This document shows, piece after piece, positions 54,840 to 62,441 of a stretch of DNA of 64,000 bases. The notes beneath the pieces were generated by a model. It was not told where the DNA came from. It ran no database searches and worked only from the letters and a program-made list of their open reading frames with translations. Positions within the stretch are counted from its first letter, which is position 1, and each line of letters begins with the position of its first letter. The translations under genes were made by a program, and so were the position numbers. The stretch comes from Cognataquiflexum aquatile (GTDB taxonomy: Bacteria; Bacteroidota; Bacteroidia; Cytophagales; Cyclobacteriaceae), in the NCBI RefSeq assembly GCF_003316845.1, contig NZ_QMIK01000003.1:186001-250000 (forward strand), in the 5' to 3' direction.

Positions 54840-55136
54840 TGCTATGATTTTGACATGTCCGGTCTGGTCAATGCCCACGTCAATCCCCTGATTCCGATCA
54901 ATTCCGTCACCGAACGCTACTATTGGGGAGTATGCAGGGACGAAAGCTTGTTTCAAAATACAAGGGAATATTACCTGTCGATCGAAAACAATATTTGGGA
55001 GGCCTATGGCAAATTATCCCCAAGCCTGAGTCCCAATGAACAGGAAAACACCAAGAAATTCCTGACCGCCTATTTTGATATCCTCAAGGACGACAGGAAA
55101 TTCAGGGACAATATTTTCTCTAATTGTAGGAAGTAG
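54840..55136 (+). pseudogene. Truncated 3' copy of the CotH-like gene
   Basis: It encodes the last ~95 residues of the CotH-like protein in frame to the same stop codon, beginning at the codon for Cys275. Relative to the full gene it lacks three codons (PYSVV region becomes HV). It also has nine base substitutions, all synonymous. An in-frame ATG at 54855 leaves a 93-codon open frame, but without signal sequence or N-terminal two-thirds it is most likely a remnant. Confidence 0.85.
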
Positions 55137-55138
55137 CT
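54840..55138 (+). repeat. Direct repeat B flanking the NRPS-PKS operon
   Basis: Second copy of 43197-43504 in the same orientation. It begins six bases after the NRPS stop codon. Confidence 0.95.
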
Positions 55139-55684
55139 CTGATAATTTTGGATCTTAATGAAAAACCATGTCAATGCTTGTTTAAATAGCATTTGCATGA
55201 TTTTGTTATTTTGAAAGAATATTTTTTATGGTTACCCGCTTTTATACCATTGGCCAAATATCATTTTTCTTTCCTTTGGCAAGCTCTGTGAACAGATAAC
55301 TTTAGGCTTGAGGGGGAGGGAGAAATGAGGCAAAGCCTCATTTCTCCCTCCCCCTTTTTACATCTATAAATCCTGATGGTCGAGCCTGCCGAGACTATTC
55401 TGTAAGAAATCACATCCTGTTAAGAAGGCGGATATACATATTACTTCTTTATTAATGAATGTATGTTCGAAAAATAGTTTTTATTTAAGTTTAATTAACT
55501 ATTGTTTGATTAATGAATACTTCCTATTTTAGGAATAAGAAATCTGTTTTTTTAGATTTCCTGACGCCAACATTACCCGCTGCCCCTTTTAACATATCAA
55601 CAATGGAGTCCAGAGACCATAACAAACGGGGCGAAACCGAAAAGCCAGACGAGTAGGAAAAAAATATTTCCCCAAACTAGTGTT
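55139..55684. other. Spacer downstream of the NRPS-PKS region
   Basis: It contains the very stable hairpin at 55311-55355 and a smaller inverted repeat GAAATCT (55539-55545) / AGATTTC (55554-55560). No coding frame is supported. Confidence 0.5.
55311..55359 (+). terminator. Very strong 21-bp perfect hairpin terminator
   Basis: 55311-55331 and 55335-55355 are perfectly complementary over 21 bases with an AAA loop, followed by TTTT. It probably ends the NRPS-PKS transcript after the CotH-like remnant. Such a long perfect stem is unusual for a simple terminator. Confidence 0.85.
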
Positions 55685-56071
55685 ATGGATTATTTCATCA
55701 GTGCATTGAAGAATTATGCGACTTTTTCCGGAAGAGCAAGGAGAAGTGAATATTGGTTTTTTAGCTTGTTTTACATGATTTTTGCTGTGGTGGCTATCAC
55801 GCTTGATAATTTGTTTGGAATCACAATTGAGGGTCTTTTTTATGGCCCACTTTATTTTATTTTAATATTTGCCATGATTGTTCCAAGTTTGGCTGTAGCT
55901 GTGAGAAGACTGCATGATGTGGGAAAAAGCGGTTGGTTTTATTTCATAATTTTGATCCCATTTATTGGGGCTGTTTGGTTTTTGGTTTTGGCTTCAACTG
56001 ACAGTCAGCCTGGCAGAAATAAATACGGACAAAACCCTAAAGGAATTGGCAATGAAGTGATCCTTTCCTAA
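55685..56071 (+). CDS. DUF805 family membrane protein
   Basis: A 128-residue protein with the DUF805 pattern. The start YATFSGRARRSEYWFFSLFYMIF is typical, followed by three to four membrane helices and VAVRRLHDVGKSGWFYFIILIPFIGAVWFL. It ends in a hydrophilic DSQPGRNKYGQNPKG tail. Function of the family is unknown. It is followed by its own terminator. Confidence 0.9.
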   Translation: MDYFISALKNYATFSGRARRSEYWFFSLFYMIFAVVAITLDNLFGITIEGLFYGPLYFILIFAMIVPSLAVAVRRLHDVGKSGWFYFIILIPFIGAVWFLVLASTDSQPGRNKYGQNPKGIGNEVILS

Positions 56072-56092
56072 AATTTCCACAAAAAATCAAGG

Positions 56093-56126
56093 AAGTCTGA
56101 TACCTGATAGGTGTCAGACTTTTTTT
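56093..56126 (+). terminator. Rho-independent terminator of the DUF805 gene
   Basis: AAGTCTGATACC (56093-56104) pairs with GGTGTCAGACTT (56110-56121) with one wobble, then a T-run. Confidence 0.9.
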
Positions 56127-56157
56127 AGCATTTCAAGTTGTGCTTTTCTGAAGCGGT

Positions 56158-56189
56158 AGAAAAAAAAGACCCACTTTTCAGTGAGTCTT
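56158..56189 (-). terminator. Rho-independent terminator of tRNA-Ala
   Basis: On the minus strand AAGACTCACT-GAAA-AGTGGGTCTT followed by a T-run begins directly after the encoded CCA of the tRNA. Confidence 0.85.
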
Positions 56190-56266
56190 TGGTGGAGGAT
56201 AACGGATTCGAACCGATGACCCCTACACTGCCAGCGTAGTGCTCTAGCCAGCTGAGCTAATCCCCC
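56190..56266 (-). tRNA. tRNA-Ala (anticodon GGC)
   Basis: Full cloverleaf on the minus strand: acceptor GGGGGAT/ATCCTCC, D-arm GCTC-AGCTGGCTA-GAGC, anticodon arm CTACG-CTGGCAG-TGTAG with anticodon GGC, T-arm ATCGG-TTCGAAT-CCGTT, discriminator A and encoded CCA. It lies 55 bases after the recR stop on the same strand. Confidence 0.96.
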
Positions 56267-56321
56267 TTTTTTATTGGTCTGCAAATATAGAAATGCTTTT
56301 GGATCAGACAAAAGAAAATCG

Positions 56322-56942
56322 CTATTCGGCAGAATAATTTACACGTGTCAGGATACTCCTTCCCAAGGTCACTTCATCGGTATATTCCAATTCTCCGCCG
56401 ATGGGAATGCCACGGGCGATGGTACTGACTTTGATGCCAAATTCCTTGAGCCTTCTGGTAATGAAAAATGAGGTGGTATCGCCTTCCATAGTTGCAGGCA
56501 AGGCAAGGATAACTTCCTTTACTTTTTCAGTTTCAGGAGTATGGGCAATCCTTTGGATCAGGGATTCGATATTCAGGTCATCAGGACCGATGCCCTGAAT
56601 AGGAGAAATTACTCCTCCCAAGACATGGTAAAGACCGTTATATTGTGAGGTGTTTTCGATGGCAAGGACGTCAGGAATGTCTTCTACCACACAGATGATA
56701 CTCCTTTCCCTTCTTCTTCCCGCACAGATGCTGCATACTTCTGCATCGGATATGTTGTGACAAAGGCTGCAATACTTGATGTCTTTTCTGAGGGAAAGCA
56801 AAGACCGCGTCAGCTCTTCGGTGACGTTTTCTTTTTGCTTGAGGAGGTGGAGGGCAAGTCTGAGCGCCGTCTTTTTGCCGATTCCCGGCAGGCGGCTGAT
56901 TTCATTGACTGCTTCTTCAATCAGTTTGGAGGGGAAATTCAC
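56322..56942 (-). CDS. recR: Recombination protein RecR
   Basis: A DNA-repair protein acting with RecO and RecF in gap repair. The helix-hairpin-helix ISRLPGIGKKTALRLALHLL is near the N-terminus. A C4 zinc finger follows (CSLCHNISDAEVCSIC). The Toprim domain (IICVVEDIPDVLAIENT, YHVLGGVISPIQGIGPDDL) follows. Length (206) is typical. It lies 13 bases downstream of clpS on the same strand, probably one transcript. Confidence 0.96.
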   Translation of the reverse strand: MNFPSKLIEEAVNEISRLPGIGKKTALRLALHLLKQKENVTEELTRSLLSLRKDIKYCSLCHNISDAEVCSICAGRRRERSIICVVEDIPDVLAIENTSQYNGLYHVLGGVISPIQGIGPDDLNIESLIQRIAHTPETEKVKEVILALPATMEGDTTSFFITRRLKEFGIKVSTIARGIPIGGELEYTDEVTLGRSILTRVNYSAE

Positions 56943-56955
56943 TTTTCCGGATGGG

Positions 56956-57249
56956 TTAGACGATGGCAGCTTGGATACCTGCGTCCAAAATCGCCTCGCA
57001 CATGGGTTTCAATTTGGTACGGCTGCCTTTTTTGACAGAACATTTTCCTTTGTAGTGAATGATCAGCGTGCACTGTTCAGCTTGTTCAGGGGTATGCTGA
57101 CATACTTTGATGAGGATCTTGGCTACGTGTTCAAAAGTATTGATATCATCATTAAACACCACCAATTCGCATTCGTCTATGTCGATCAGTTCCTCCAAAA
57201 GGACTTCGACCTCTTCCAACATGGGATATGCCTGTGTATGGTAATTCAT
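56956..57249 (-). CDS. clpS: ATP-dependent Clp protease adaptor ClpS
   Basis: A 97-residue adaptor delivering N-degron substrates to ClpA/ClpC-ClpP. The family core VVFNDDINTFEHVAKIL includes the conserved Asn-Asp pair. It continues with CQHTPEQAEQCTLIIHYKGKCSVKKG (His and hydrophobic pocket residues). The promoter element TAAATTTG ends four bases before the ATG, so the mRNA is probably leaderless. Co-transcribed with recR. Confidence 0.9.
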   Translation of the reverse strand: MNYHTQAYPMLEEVEVLLEELIDIDECELVVFNDDINTFEHVAKILIKVCQHTPEQAEQCTLIIHYKGKCSVKKGSRTKLKPMCEAILDAGIQAAIV

Positions 57250-57253
57250 TTTG

Positions 57254-57261
57254 CAAATTTA
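57254..57261 (-). promoter_or_regulatory. -7 promoter element of clpS
   Basis: Minus strand TAAATTTG (followed by C), four bases before the clpS ATG (57249). This is the same geometry as at rluD. Confidence 0.5.
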
Positions 57262-57302
57262 ATAATTATGGGCAATTTAGCGAATTCTACCCTTAAGCCA
57301 CT

Positions 57303-58745
57303 ATGGACCCAAAGTTAGTATTAATTGTCTTAACAATATATTTTGCGCTCTTGTTCTTGATATCTTGGTTTACTTCAAGAAATGTATCCAAAGACACTTT
57401 TTTTACAGGAGACAGACAATCGCCGTGGTTTTTGGTAGCTTTTGGGATGATCGGGGCCTCTCTATCGGGAGTGACTTTTATTTCTGTTCCGGGGGAAGTG
57501 GGCAATACAAGCTTTCACTATTTTCAGGTTGTCTTGGGGTATACTTTGGGATATTTTGTCATTGCCAAAGTCTTGCTTCCGCTCTATTACAGGCTAAACC
57601 TTGTCTCCATATATGCCTATCTGGAAACACGGTTTGGCTTTTGGTCTTATAAAACAGGAGCTTTTTTCTTCATCCTGTCACGGACTTTAGGTTCCTCCAT
57701 CCGGGTTTTCCTTGTCGCAGGGGTACTGCAATTGGCCCTGTTTGACAGTTTGGGAATTCCGTTTTGGGTTTCGGTATTGATTACAGTTTCATTGATATGG
57801 CTGTATACTTTCCAAGGTGGGATCAAAACTGTTGTTTGGACAGATACCCTCCAGACATTTTTTTTGCTGGCGGCTGTAGTATTGAGCATATATCTGATCG
57901 GTAAAGACTTGGGAATTTTGAGTATCAAGCAATTTGTCGGTACTATTGCCGATGACCCCAGGTCTGAGATATTCAATTGGGATTGGAAATCGGGCACTAA
58001 TTTTTTCAAGCAATTTGCATCCGGTGCGTTTATCACCATCGTGATGACGGGATTGGACCAGGACATGATGCAGAAAAACCTGACTTGCCGTAACCTCAAG
58101 GATGCACAGAAAAACATGTTTTGGTTTACCATCACATTGGTTGTTGTCAACCTGCTCTTTTTGTGTTTGGGCGTACTTCTTTATATCTATGCCGAGACCA
58201 ACGGAATTCCTATCCCGACCAAATCAGATGATTTATATCCTTTGCTCGCCACTTCCTATTTCAGCGAGTTTGTTGGGATAATTTTTATTCTGGGAATAAT
58301 TGCGGCAGCATATTCTAGTGCCGATTCTACATTGACAGCATTGACTACCTCTTTTTGTTATGATTTTCTCGAAATAGAAAAAAGATACGAAAAGGAAAAG
58401 CAAGTCTCCGTGCGTAAAAAAGTCCATATCGGATTTACAGCTTTGATGTTTTTGGCCATATTGATGTTCAAGTGGATCAACGACCAAAGCGTCATCAACT
58501 CAGTCTTCATCATAGCCGGATATACCTATGGGCCACTGCTCGGGTTATATGCATTTGGATTGTTTACCAAATGGGAAGTCCGGGACAGGTTTGTGCCCTA
58601 TCTTGCTGTGGCAGCGCCTTTGTTGGCATTTGCCATCAGCCAAAATTCACAGCAATTATTGTGGGGCTACAAGTTTGGCTTTGAGGTTTTGATCCTCAAT
58701 GGCCTCCTCATGTTTACAGGATTATATTTTGTGAGAAAAAAATAA
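57303..58745 (+). CDS. Sodium:solute symporter family protein
   Basis: A 480-residue SSS-family transporter with about 13 membrane helices. Visible signatures are FFTGDRQSPWFLVAFGMIGASLSG, the conserved GGIKTVVWTDTLQ after helix 5, and GLDQDMMQKNLTCRNLKDAQKN. The sodium site region ILGIIAAAYSSADSTLTALTT is in helix 8. The solute cannot be predicted (sugar, amino acid and sialic-acid carriers share this fold). Its stop abuts the stop of the convergent regulator gene with no spacer. Confidence 0.9.
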   Translation: MDPKLVLIVLTIYFALLFLISWFTSRNVSKDTFFTGDRQSPWFLVAFGMIGASLSGVTFISVPGEVGNTSFHYFQVVLGYTLGYFVIAKVLLPLYYRLNLVSIYAYLETRFGFWSYKTGAFFFILSRTLGSSIRVFLVAGVLQLALFDSLGIPFWVSVLITVSLIWLYTFQGGIKTVVWTDTLQTFFLLAAVVLSIYLIGKDLGILSIKQFVGTIADDPRSEIFNWDWKSGTNFFKQFASGAFITIVMTGLDQDMMQKNLTCRNLKDAQKNMFWFTITLVVVNLLFLCLGVLLYIYAETNGIPIPTKSDDLYPLLATSYFSEFVGIIFILGIIAAAYSSADSTLTALTTSFCYDFLEIEKRYEKEKQVSVRKKVHIGFTALMFLAILMFKWINDQSVINSVFIIAGYTYGPLLGLYAFGLFTKWEVRDRFVPYLAVAAPLLAFAISQNSQQLLWGYKFGFEVLILNGLLMFTGLYFVRKK

Positions 58746-59111
58746 TCAAAGCTCCTGTTTTGCGATCAGGTCGTTGATTTTCTTTAATCTTTGGATGTTG
58801 CTTTCCAATTTTCCGGAGCTTCCGTCCAGATCAACCAAAATGGAAACCAGACCGCTTTGTTTTTTTTGAGAATCTTGAATGTGGTTGACAGAAGGGATTT
58901 TTGAAATCAATTCCTGCACATCTACTTCATATAAGTCTGCAAGCCTGATGGCATCTTCCATTTTGAGGTTAGACCTGCCCTGTTCGTACCTTGAATAAGC
59001 AGTATAGTCCTTTTTGCCTAAGTACTCGGCGATATATTCCTGGGTATAGCCTCTCAAGACCCTGTGTTTTCGGAGGTTTTCTGCGATGTGACTTTTCAAT
59101 GCTGTTTCCAT
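58746..59111 (-). CDS. XRE-family helix-turn-helix transcriptional regulator
   Basis: The 121-residue protein has an N-terminal HTH_3 domain (LRKHRVLRGYTQEYIAEYLGKKDYTAYSRYEQGRSNLKMEDAIRLADLY, about residues 13-62). The helical C-terminal half (VSILVDLDGSSGKLESNIQRLKKINDLIAKQ) is likely for dimerisation. The target is unknown. Upstream (59112-59222) is AT-rich without a perfect promoter match. Confidence 0.88.
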   Translation of the reverse strand: METALKSHIAENLRKHRVLRGYTQEYIAEYLGKKDYTAYSRYEQGRSNLKMEDAIRLADLYEVDVQELISKIPSVNHIQDSQKKQSGLVSILVDLDGSSGKLESNIQRLKKINDLIAKQEL

Positions 59112-59222
59112 ATTCTATTGCTTTTGAATAGATATTGCAAAAAGCATACACTTTTGTGCCAACTGGGTAAAAAATCTGTGAAAAAAACGAATAATACGCT
59201 CAAATGCCTTAAAAAAGAGCAT

Positions 59223-59564
59223 TTAATCTTCTAATTTTATTTCATTGGGACTCCAAAAATGTTTTTCGAAATCCTGTATTTTATCATTCACAATCCTGAT
59301 TCCTTCGGATTCCAAAAGCTGTTGCATTCTTTCGGGCGGAGAGAAATGGTGCTTTCCTGTCAGCAATCCATTTCTGTTGACTACGCGATGTGCGGGTACA
59401 TCAGGTTGGGCATGACAGGCGTTCATGGCATAGCCGACCATCCTCGCCCCGCTTTTCAGTCCCAGGTAATTTGCAATGACCCCATACGAAGTTACTTTTC
59501 CCTTTGGGATCAGTCGGACAACCTGGTAAACAAGGTCAAAATAATTTTCCTTCTCAGTTTTCAT
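59223..59564 (-). CDS. Alkyltransferase-like protein (ATL, MGMT family without the active cysteine)
   Basis: A 113-residue DNA-binding domain of the O6-alkylguanine-DNA alkyltransferase family. The fold is clear from YQVVRLIPKGKVTSYGVIANYLG, the HTH, and GARMVGYAMNAC. The active-site PCHRV motif is PAHRVVNRNG, so the alkyl-accepting cysteine is replaced by alanine. Such ATL proteins bind alkylated DNA and flag it for nucleotide excision repair instead of repairing it themselves. Its start overlaps the MscS gene end by 11 bases. Confidence 0.92.
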   Translation of the reverse strand: MKTEKENYFDLVYQVVRLIPKGKVTSYGVIANYLGLKSGARMVGYAMNACHAQPDVPAHRVVNRNGLLTGKHHFSPPERMQQLLESEGIRIVNDKIQDFEKHFWSPNEIKLED

Positions 59565-60429
59565 TCAAAAGATTTAAAAGTGACTGATGCAATTCGGATT
59601 TAATTTGATTCTCTTTGGTCAATGAGGATTCGAGCGAAACTTTGATGGTAAACACTTCCTTCTGAATGGCGATCAATTCCACTTTAATATTGGCCACCTC
59701 TTTTTTCTTGATCCTTTTTTCAAATCCTGCAACCAGATTTGATTCAATTTCGGCAAGGCTGAATTTTAGATGATAAGGTAATTCCATTTGAAAATCGACT
59801 TTTCTATGGTCCAGCCTGCTTAAATTGGTCACCTGAACGCCAAGAACAAGGTTGTTTGGGATAATGGTTTTGTATCCGTCGTCTTTTTTGATCACTACAT
59901 TCAGAAGGGTGATGTCCTCGATGACACCTGTGTTTTCGCCGATTTTGATGGTATCGCCGAGAGAAAACTGATCGGTGAACATGATGATCAAACCATTGAT
60001 GATGTTGTTGACATAATCTTTGGTAAGAATGGCAATCGCCGCTGCCACTATGGTCAAGCTTGTCAAAAATTCCAAGGGCTGGATATCAAAAGCTAGCATC
60101 AAAGCAATGACAAAAACCACTGAATTGAGTATATTCGAAATCCAGGTTATGCCAATCAGGAAATTTCCGTGAACCTTTTCATCCATGGTTTTCCTTAAGT
60201 AAATGCGGGCCGTGAATATTCTTCCAAGTGAAATTAGGATATTGCCGCCCAATAAAAACAGGATTGCCCTGTGGATACTGTTCAGGCCGGAAAATTTGGA
60301 AAGGTAAAATTGGACTTCAGGAATGAATTTTGCCCCTAGAAGGAATATCAGATAGATGACCAGCTTCAGGATAAAGACCCTTTTCTTTTTGGACTCAATG
60401 GTTTGGATCAGGGATTTTTGTATTTCCAT
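59554..60429 (-). CDS. MscS-family mechanosensitive ion channel
   Basis: A 291-residue inner-membrane protein with about four to five helices, then the MscS pore helix and beta domain. The pore segment contains LTIVAAAIAILTKDYVNNIINGLIIMF. The beta domain contains QFSLGDTIKIGENTGVIEDITLLNVVIKKDDGYKTIIPNN, the family signature. It probably gates on membrane tension to relieve osmotic shock. It overlaps the downstream ATL gene. Confidence 0.92.
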   Translation of the reverse strand: MEIQKSLIQTIESKKKRVFILKLVIYLIFLLGAKFIPEVQFYLSKFSGLNSIHRAILFLLGGNILISLGRIFTARIYLRKTMDEKVHGNFLIGITWISNILNSVVFVIALMLAFDIQPLEFLTSLTIVAAAIAILTKDYVNNIINGLIIMFTDQFSLGDTIKIGENTGVIEDITLLNVVIKKDDGYKTIIPNNLVLGVQVTNLSRLDHRKVDFQMELPYHLKFSLAEIESNLVAGFEKRIKKKEVANIKVELIAIQKEVFTIKVSLESSLTKENQIKSELHQSLLNLLNEN

Positions 60430-60448
60430 AGAAAAGAAAAATATAGGC

Positions 60449-60456
60449 TAATTTTG
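60449..60456 (+). promoter_or_regulatory. -7 promoter element of the SDR operon
   Basis: TAATTTTG, 34 bases before the ATG at 60491, in the divergent spacer with the MscS gene. Confidence 0.5.
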
Positions 60457-60490
60457 GTAAAAGTAATAGAAACAAAAAAAAGTTTGATTC

Positions 60491-61168
60491 ATGGAAAGGA
60501 ATTTAATTATAACGGGCGCAGCAGGAAACTTAGGCAAGGCAGTCGTTGAAAAATTTAAGCGGGAAGGATATAAGGTGATTGCTACAGTTTTGCCCGGTAC
60601 AGGAGAGACGGTAGAGGAAGCCGACGATGTCTATGAAGTAGATGTCACAGATGAACATGCGGTCAAAGACTTTGCAAATGATTATATCATGCAATATGGA
60701 GAGGTGGATGCGATCTGCTTATTGGTTGGAGGTTTTGCCATGGGAGACATTGAGCATACAGGTCTTGAGGATTTGGATAAAATGATCAAACTCAATTTTT
60801 ATTCTGCTTTTACTATGGTAAAAAGTTTTTTGCCTTTGATGAAAAAAGCTGACTTTGGCGATTTTTTATTTGTAGGAGCGAGGCCTGCCCTGCAACCTGA
60901 AGATGCAAAAAACGTTGTGGCTTATGCTTTGAGTAAGAGACTTGTGGTAGAACTTGCCAATTATGTGGCAGAGGATGTCAAAAATACTAAGATCAGGGCG
61001 CATGTTTTTGTACCGAGTACGATTGATACGCCGGCAAATAGAGAATCAATGCCTGATGCGGACTTTACGAAGTGGGTGGGGACAGCCGAAATAGCCGAGG
61101 CAATGCACTATGCAGTCAATAACCCATCGCTTCGAAACATGACTTTCAAATTATATGGAGGAATCTAA
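60491..61168 (+). CDS. Short-chain dehydrogenase/reductase family oxidoreductase
   Basis: A 225-residue Rossmann-fold oxidoreductase. The cofactor loop ITGAAGNLGKAV, the LLVGGF segment in place of NNAG, and the catalytic YxxxK in VAYALSKRLVVELA are visible. It has the SDR single-domain length. The substrate is unknown. First gene of an operon with a GIN-domain protein and an NTF2-like protein. Confidence 0.88.
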   Translation: MERNLIITGAAGNLGKAVVEKFKREGYKVIATVLPGTGETVEEADDVYEVDVTDEHAVKDFANDYIMQYGEVDAICLLVGGFAMGDIEHTGLEDLDKMIKLNFYSAFTMVKSFLPLMKKADFGDFLFVGARPALQPEDAKNVVAYALSKRLVVELANYVAEDVKNTKIRAHVFVPSTIDTPANRESMPDADFTKWVGTAEIAEAMHYAVNNPSLRNMTFKLYGGI

Positions 61169-61182
61169 ACCTAACACTAAAT

Positions 61183-61869
61183 ATGAAAAAGAAGATTAAA
61201 CTCATTCTAATTGCCTTGATTGCTTTTGTAGGATTTACAAATGCACAAACTCAAAGTGATTCCAGACCTTTGAGGGAATTCAATGTGGTAAAAGTTTCCA
61301 ATTCTATCAAAGCAGAATTGGTCAAAGGAGATGAGAACAAAGTAGATATTACTGCAAGCGGGATAGACGTGGGAAAAGTGGAGACTTCAGTGGTGGGTGA
61401 TGCACTGGAAGTGAGGCTTGCCAGGGGAAATTATAGAAACCATTCTGTAAAAGTGGTAGTGACTTATGTGGATATTCAGGGAATTGAAGCCACTTCAAGT
61501 GCACAGGTAGTTGCCAAAAGTAAAATTGAAGCCCAAGAGGCTTATTTGGCTTCTTCCAATAATGCTTATTTGGAAGCAATGGTAGATGCTGAAAAGCTAA
61601 ACCTGGAAGCTGCCACAAATTCCCGGATCTTTATCAAAGGGAAAGTCGGCCAATTGGAAGCAAATGCCTATACCAATGCGCAGATCGATGGGATGAACCT
61701 TGTTGCAGAAAATGTAAACGTGCTCGGCAATACCACAGCAAGCATCAGCTTTACGGCGACATCTTCCATCAACGGTTCTTTGGCAACAGCCGCCAAAATT
61801 GTGTACGACGGCAATCCAACGGAGGTTAATGTCAAAACAGGTACAGGAGGTAGCATCAAGAAAAAATGA
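61183..61869 (+). CDS. Secreted GIN-domain (DUF2807) protein
   Basis: Signal peptide (ending FTNAQ) and a right-handed beta-helix-like putative auto-transporter adhesin head GIN domain. The start FNVVKVSNSIKAELVKGDENKVDITASG and the repeated short strands (GIEATSSAQVVAKSKIEAQEA..., LEAATNSRIFIKGKVGQLEANAYTNAQIDG) are diagnostic. Probably periplasmic or surface, function unknown. Its stop overlaps the next start (ATGA). Confidence 0.9.
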   Translation: MKKKIKLILIALIAFVGFTNAQTQSDSRPLREFNVVKVSNSIKAELVKGDENKVDITASGIDVGKVETSVVGDALEVRLARGNYRNHSVKVVVTYVDIQGIEATSSAQVVAKSKIEAQEAYLASSNNAYLEAMVDAEKLNLEAATNSRIFIKGKVGQLEANAYTNAQIDGMNLVAENVNVLGNTTASISFTATSSINGSLATAAKIVYDGNPTEVNVKTGTGGSIKKK

Positions 61870-62321
61870 AAAGGATATTTATTGCCTCGCTGATTATATT
61901 TTCACTTTCAGCAACTTCCCTTTTTGCGCAGCAAAATGAGGAAGTCAGACAAGTGATTGCCTCGATGTTTGAGGGAATGAAGTCAAAAAATACCGACTTG
62001 ATAAAAGCAGCTTTCCATCCCGATGCGACTATGCAGACTGTGAAAAGTGGAGAAAACGGATCTGAATTGGGATCTAACTCGGTAGCGGATTTTGTAACCA
62101 GGATTGCCTCCTCTCCAGCCACTACGATCTTGGACGAACGGATTATGGACTATCAGATTAAAGTCGACGGGGACATGGCAGCGGCTTGGACACCTTATGA
62201 ATTTTATGTCAATGACAATTTCAGCCACTGCGGAGTCAATTCATTCCAATTGATCAAAATAACAGAAGGTTGGAAAATCACTTATATCATCGATACCCGA
62301 AGGAAAGAAGGTTGCAAATAA
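61866..62321 (+). CDS. Secreted NTF2-like (SnoaL/DUF4440-type) protein
   Basis: The 151-residue protein has a signal peptide (ending SLFAQ) and an NTF2-like cone fold. Diagnostic segments are the VIASMFEGMKSKNTDLIKAAFHPDATMQTV helix pair and the AAAWTPYEFYVNDNFSHCGVNSFQLIKITEGWKITYIIDTRRK sheet. Catalysis or ligand binding is not evident. Last gene of the operon, followed by a terminator. Confidence 0.88.
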   Translation: MKRIFIASLIIFSLSATSLFAQQNEEVRQVIASMFEGMKSKNTDLIKAAFHPDATMQTVKSGENGSELGSNSVADFVTRIASSPATTILDERIMDYQIKVDGDMAAAWTPYEFYVNDNFSHCGVNSFQLIKITEGWKITYIIDTRRKEGCK

Positions 62322-62379
62322 ATTCAAATTTTGATTACCTATCCATCTGATTGGAATGATAATTAATCCGACATAAACG

Positions 62380-62412
62380 AAAAAAGGAGAGGTCAACCCT
62401 CTCCTTTTTTTA
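62380..62412. terminator. Bidirectional rho-independent terminator
   Basis: AAAAAAGGAGAGG (62380-62392) pairs with CCTCTCCTTTTTT (62398-62410). A and T runs on both sides allow termination of both the NTF2-like operon and the convergent OmpA-family gene. Confidence 0.85.
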
Positions 62413-62441
62413 TGTCAATGGAATTCTTGTTGCAAAATGTT

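Noticed and set aside
54855-55136. 93-codon frame after the NRPS gene as an independent small protein
   Set aside because: It is the C-terminal quarter of the CotH-like protein without signal or core, so it is annotated as a remnant.
59155-59222. AAATGC/GCATTT inverted repeat after the ATL gene as a terminator
   Set aside because: The stem is only six bases and the T-run lies in the loop and not after it, so termination is unconvincing.
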